From assembly GCA_017526525.1 (NCBI GenBank), contig JAFXRG010000002.1:109103-173102 (forward strand): 64,000 bases of DNA, given 5' to 3'. Positions 61,714-64,000 of this stretch are shown piece by piece. This stretch comes from Clostridia bacterium (GTDB taxonomy: Bacteria; Bacillota; Clostridia; Christensenellales; Aristaeellaceae). How positions within the stretch are numbered: position 1 is the first letter of the stretch; each line of letters begins with the position of its first letter. The notes under the pieces were generated by a model. The model made no database searches and was not told the DNA's origin. It was given only the letters and a program-made list of their open reading frames with translations. The position numbers and the translations under genes were made by a program.

Positions 61714-61845
61714 ATGACGTATAGATCTACGCACCTTAGAGCAGAGCAGGGGCTAACTGCGCCCTTTTTGCGTCTTTCTATGGTGGGGCGCTTGAAACTG
61801 AATACAATATTCGTGATGGATAACTGTCGGATTCTGACGGGGTAA
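61714..61845 (+). CDS. Possible 43-residue leader ORF
   Basis: A short reading frame with a good AAAGGAG ten bases upstream. The product begins MTYRSTHLRAEQGLTAPF and ends in NCRILTG. The stop lies inside the left half of the terminator hairpin, which is how translated leader peptides control read-through. I do not recognise the sequence. It could be a leader peptide, a small protein or chance. Confidence 0.35.
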   Translation: MTYRSTHLRAEQGLTAPFLRLSMVGRLKLNTIFVMDNCRILTG

Positions 61846-61873
61846 GTATACCCTGTCAGGTTCGGCGGTTTTT
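61824..61873 (+). terminator. Terminator hairpin in the leader of the surface gene
   Basis: The inner stem CTGACGGGGTA/TACCCTGTCAG has an AGTA loop. An outer stem CTGTCGGA/TTCGGCGG is closed with G-U pairs. Five T residues follow (61869-61873). It lies only 36 bases before the next ATG, so it may work as an attenuator. Confidence 0.65.
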
Positions 61874-61909
61874 GTCATATAAAGAATAAATCACAAGGAG
61901 GCAATTTGA

Positions 61910-64000
61910 ATGAAACAGAAAACAGGAAGCAAGCTGCTGAGCTTTTTGCTCACGCTGGCGATGGTCGTCGGGCTGATGCCGGGGATGAGTCTGACGGCGA
62001 AGGCGGATGAATGGACGTCCATAAAGATGGATGGAACCCAGTTGAAAAAAGGCAGTCAAGACTGGAATGTGGAAAGTGATAGTGACATTGATGGAATTGA
62101 AAAGAAGCTATCGCTTCCTGCGGGCAATTACCGTCTTGATAGCGATATTCAGACCGGGGGAGCTATTGTGGTCAATTCAGGCACTGTGAACTTCGATCTC
62201 AACGGCCACGGTATCATAGCGAGTGGCGGATTTAATGTTTTCTATATGAAAGGTGACGGGAACTTGTCTATCACAGACAGCAGTCCCAGCACGGTGCATG
62301 GCTATACTATTTCGAACCCGAGCAACGAAAACGGTGCGGGACTTGCAACCGTCCACTCCACAAAGCAAAACGGCGATACGGAGTTCAAAGGCGGCTTCAT
62401 CACCGGCGGCAAAAAGACGAAAGGCGGAATCTGGGGCGGCGCAATTCAATTGAAAGAAGGCACGTGCAATTGCACTGTCACAGGTTGTACACTCATCGGC
62501 AACAATGCAAGCTGCGGCGGTGCCGTGAATGTGCAGGGGAACGGCTCCCTTTCAATGTCAGGCACAGCAATAATTGGGAACACCTCGGACGCCCATGGCG
62601 GCGGCGTATATAACCAGGGCAGTAGCGGAACCGTTACGCTTACCAATTGTACGATCAAATACAATTATGCCGGCGCCAATGGCGGTGGTGGCGTCCGTGT
62701 CTATCAGGGGTCGGTTACCATAAACGGTGGAACAATCACCAATAATGCCTGTCCAAGTTCAGCAGAGGGAGGTGGTGTTAGCCTGACTGTCGATGGCAAC
62801 GGCTCCTCGCTTTTGTTGAAAGGAGATGTATCCATCAAGGACAACTATAGTGGAACCACAGTTGAAAACCTGCGTCTGGCAGACACAGGTGACAAAACAT
62901 CTGTCATAATAAGCGGTGCGCTGACCTGCGATGACGGTTCCATCGGTGTGACGATGAGTGGTCCGGGTGTGTTCACCAAAACGGCTGGTGAGAAAAAGGA
63001 AGAATTGAACAACGTATCCAAGTTCACCAGCGACAACACAAACTATGTCGTCGGAAAGAACACGGACGGTCAGCTCTTCATAGGAACTCCTATCAGCAGC
63101 GTGGCGGTGACGGACATCACTGCGCCTGTGGCAACGGAAGCACTCGACACAGGAGCAGCTACATCCACGGGGAATGTTTCGCTGGGCACGGTCACCTGGA
63201 ATCCTGCGGATGCATCGGCCGCCTATGCGACGGAGTATACCGCTACGGTCATTGCAACTGCGAATAAGAACTATGCTTTTACTGATAACGCAACAGCAAC
63301 GGTGAACGGGAACGCGGCCACCGTCACGAAGAATCAGGACGGTACTCTGTCCATCTCCTACACCTTTGATAAGACGAATCTGACGCCCGTGACGATCACC
63401 GCGGCTGAAAGTGAAGCTGCCTGGTCTGCCGATGGGATCGTCATTCCCGTGGAGGGTATGTTCACCATCACCGAAGGCGCGGGCGCGGCAACCTACTCCG
63501 TGGCCAACGACACAGGCGAGGGAACGTATGATGCGCAGACGGGCAAGTTGACAGTCACGAAGTGCGGTAAGTTTACCGTCAAGGTGAGCACCGCCGCGAC
63601 AGAGACCTACGCGGCAGGCGCGGAAACCTCCTCGACACTGACGGTAAGCAAAGCACCCGCACCGGTGCTGACGGGTGCGCAGAAGCCCAAGGCGAAGGAC
63701 AACCTGATCTACACCGGCGAGCCGCAGGAGCTGGTGACCCCGCCGGGCGAGGTTCCCGCAGGATATGCGGTGCAGTACAGTCTGGATGGAACGAACTGGA
63801 GCACAGAAATACCCAAGGGAACGGATGTAGGAAACTATACCGTCAAGGTGAAGTATGTGGGCGACGACAACCATACGACCTTTGATGGCGAAGATATTCC
63901 TGTGACCATCGCGCTGGAGCTGACGGATGCGCAGAAGCCCAAGGCGAAGGACAACCTGACCTATACCGGCGAGCCGCAGGAGCTGGTGACCCCGCCGGGC
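61910..64000 (+). CDS. Large secreted surface protein (beta-helix plus repeats), 3' end outside window
   Basis: Open from ATG 61910 to the window end (697 codons, no stop). A signal peptide (KLLSFLLTLAMVVGLMPGMSLTAKA-DE) is followed by a right-handed beta-helix (about 50-380: GGAVNVQGNGSLSMSGTAIIGN, GGGVYNQGSSG, TINGGTITNNAC). Ig-like strands come next, and then 84-residue repeats starting at about residue 590 (AQKPKAKDNLIYTGEPQELV). Likely an adhesin or wall protein. AAGGAGG lies before the ATG. Codon use differs from the rest of the window (more ATA, TTG, CAA, CGT), so it may be acquired. Confidence 0.85.
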   Translation, partial: MKQKTGSKLLSFLLTLAMVVGLMPGMSLTAKADEWTSIKMDGTQLKKGSQDWNVESDSDIDGIEKKLSLPAGNYRLDSDIQTGGAIVVNSGTVNFDLNGHGIIASGGFNVFYMKGDGNLSITDSSPSTVHGYTISNPSNENGAGLATVHSTKQNGDTEFKGGFITGGKKTKGGIWGGAIQLKEGTCNCTVTGCTLIGNNASCGGAVNVQGNGSLSMSGTAIIGNTSDAHGGGVYNQGSSGTVTLTNCTIKYNYAGANGGGGVRVYQGSVTINGGTITNNACPSSAEGGGVSLTVDGNGSSLLLKGDVSIKDNYSGTTVENLRLADTGDKTSVIISGALTCDDGSIGVTMSGPGVFTKTAGEKKEELNNVSKFTSDNTNYVVGKNTDGQLFIGTPISSVAVTDITAPVATEALDTGAATSTGNVSLGTVTWNPADASAAYATEYTATVIATANKNYAFTDNATATVNGNAATVTKNQDGTLSISYTFDKTNLTPVTITAAESEAAWSADGIVIPVEGMFTITEGAGAATYSVANDTGEGTYDAQTGKLTVTKCGKFTVKVSTAATETYAAGAETSSTLTVSKAPAPVLTGAQKPKAKDNLIYTGEPQELVTPPGEVPAGYAVQYSLDGTNWSTEIPKGTDVGNYTVKVKYVGDDNHTTFDGEDIPVTIALELTDAQKPKAKDNLTYTGEPQELVTPPG
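63676..64000 (+). repeat. 252-base coding tandem repeat, cut by the window end
   Basis: Unit 1 starts at 63676 and unit 2 at 63928, an 84-residue period. The first 60 bases or so of the units are almost identical (ATC TAC against ACC TAT). The near-identity at DNA level suggests recent duplication. More units probably follow outside the window. Confidence 0.85.

Noticed and set aside
62759-63874. 371-codon minus-strand frame opposite the surface protein
   Set aside because: The plus strand is open with a signal peptide, beta-helix turns and repeats; the minus frame is Cys/Arg/His-rich without domains.
1-64000. tRNA, rRNA, transposase or integrase genes
   Set aside because: I looked for TPsiC-arm-like and rRNA sequences and for recombinase motifs while reading both strands and saw none.

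Overview
The window looks like one contiguous piece of chromosome from a G+C-rich Clostridia (Bacillota). The evidence is strong Shine-Dalgarno sites (AAGGAGG type), sigma-A promoters, a short HisG that needs HisZ, DivIB/MraZ-type division genes, a MurE with the meso-diaminopimelate motif DNPR, and YolD-like and DUF6465 families typical of this class. A gut or rumen member of Christensenellales/Aristaeellaceae is my guess, but nothing in the window proves the genus. I found no rRNA, tRNA, CRISPR array, transposase or integrase.

Layout. 0-2 kb: purC, a Lys/Ala-rich DUF6465 protein and apt (purine synthesis and salvage). 2-8.6 kb: a signalling locus with an amino-acid-type binding protein, a 1241-residue membrane receptor (six-helix domain, beta-propeller, Y_Y_Y, HD-GYP) and a BMP-type binding protein, with no permease. 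8.7-9.9 kb: a self-cleaving XRE/S24 repressor with a small partner gene and a candidate operator pair. 10-11.2 kb: small membrane and SH3-repeat proteins on the minus strand. 11.3-19.6 kb: a complete histidine operon, hisZGDCBHAF-IE plus a PHP phosphatase. 19.7-28 kb: a von Willebrand protein, a PHP phosphoesterase, a GGDEF/PAS/GGDEF/EAL protein, a metallophosphoesterase and a cytosolic BMP-like protein. 28.1-28.9 kb: a second, divergent purC. 29-35.5 kb: tig-clpP-clpX-lon-engB, the protein quality-control operon.

35.5-46.4 kb: a zinc-ribbon protein and a phosphoesterase, then a reduced division/cell-wall cluster (mraZ, ftsL-like, murE, mraY, murD, divIB, ftsA, ftsZ) that lacks rsmH, ftsI, murF, ftsW, murG and murC. 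46.4-48.7 kb: an ECF sigma factor, its zinc-binding anti-sigma and a DUF4097 protein behind an ECF-type promoter. 48.7-55.8 kb: small enzymes, a double-glycine-leader LysM peptide, a Y-family polymerase with a YolD-like partner, a secreted glycan-binding-like protein and a Nudix hydrolase. 56-61.4 kb: a six-gene envelope operon (beta-helix protein, phosphodiester glycosidase, small membrane protein, VTC polyphosphate polymerase, DUF4956, membrane glycosyltransferase). From about 61.5 kb base and codon use change: a long leader with a short ORF and a terminator precedes a large surface protein that runs off the window.

The most interesting points are the HD-GYP receptor fusion, the VTC/DUF4956 envelope operon, a 28-of-31-base element shared by the mraZ promoter and the zinc-ribbon gene, the ECF autoregulatory promoter, the second purC with changed signature residues, the leader-LysM peptide and the leader of the final gene. 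All family assignments come from reading motifs; no database search was run.
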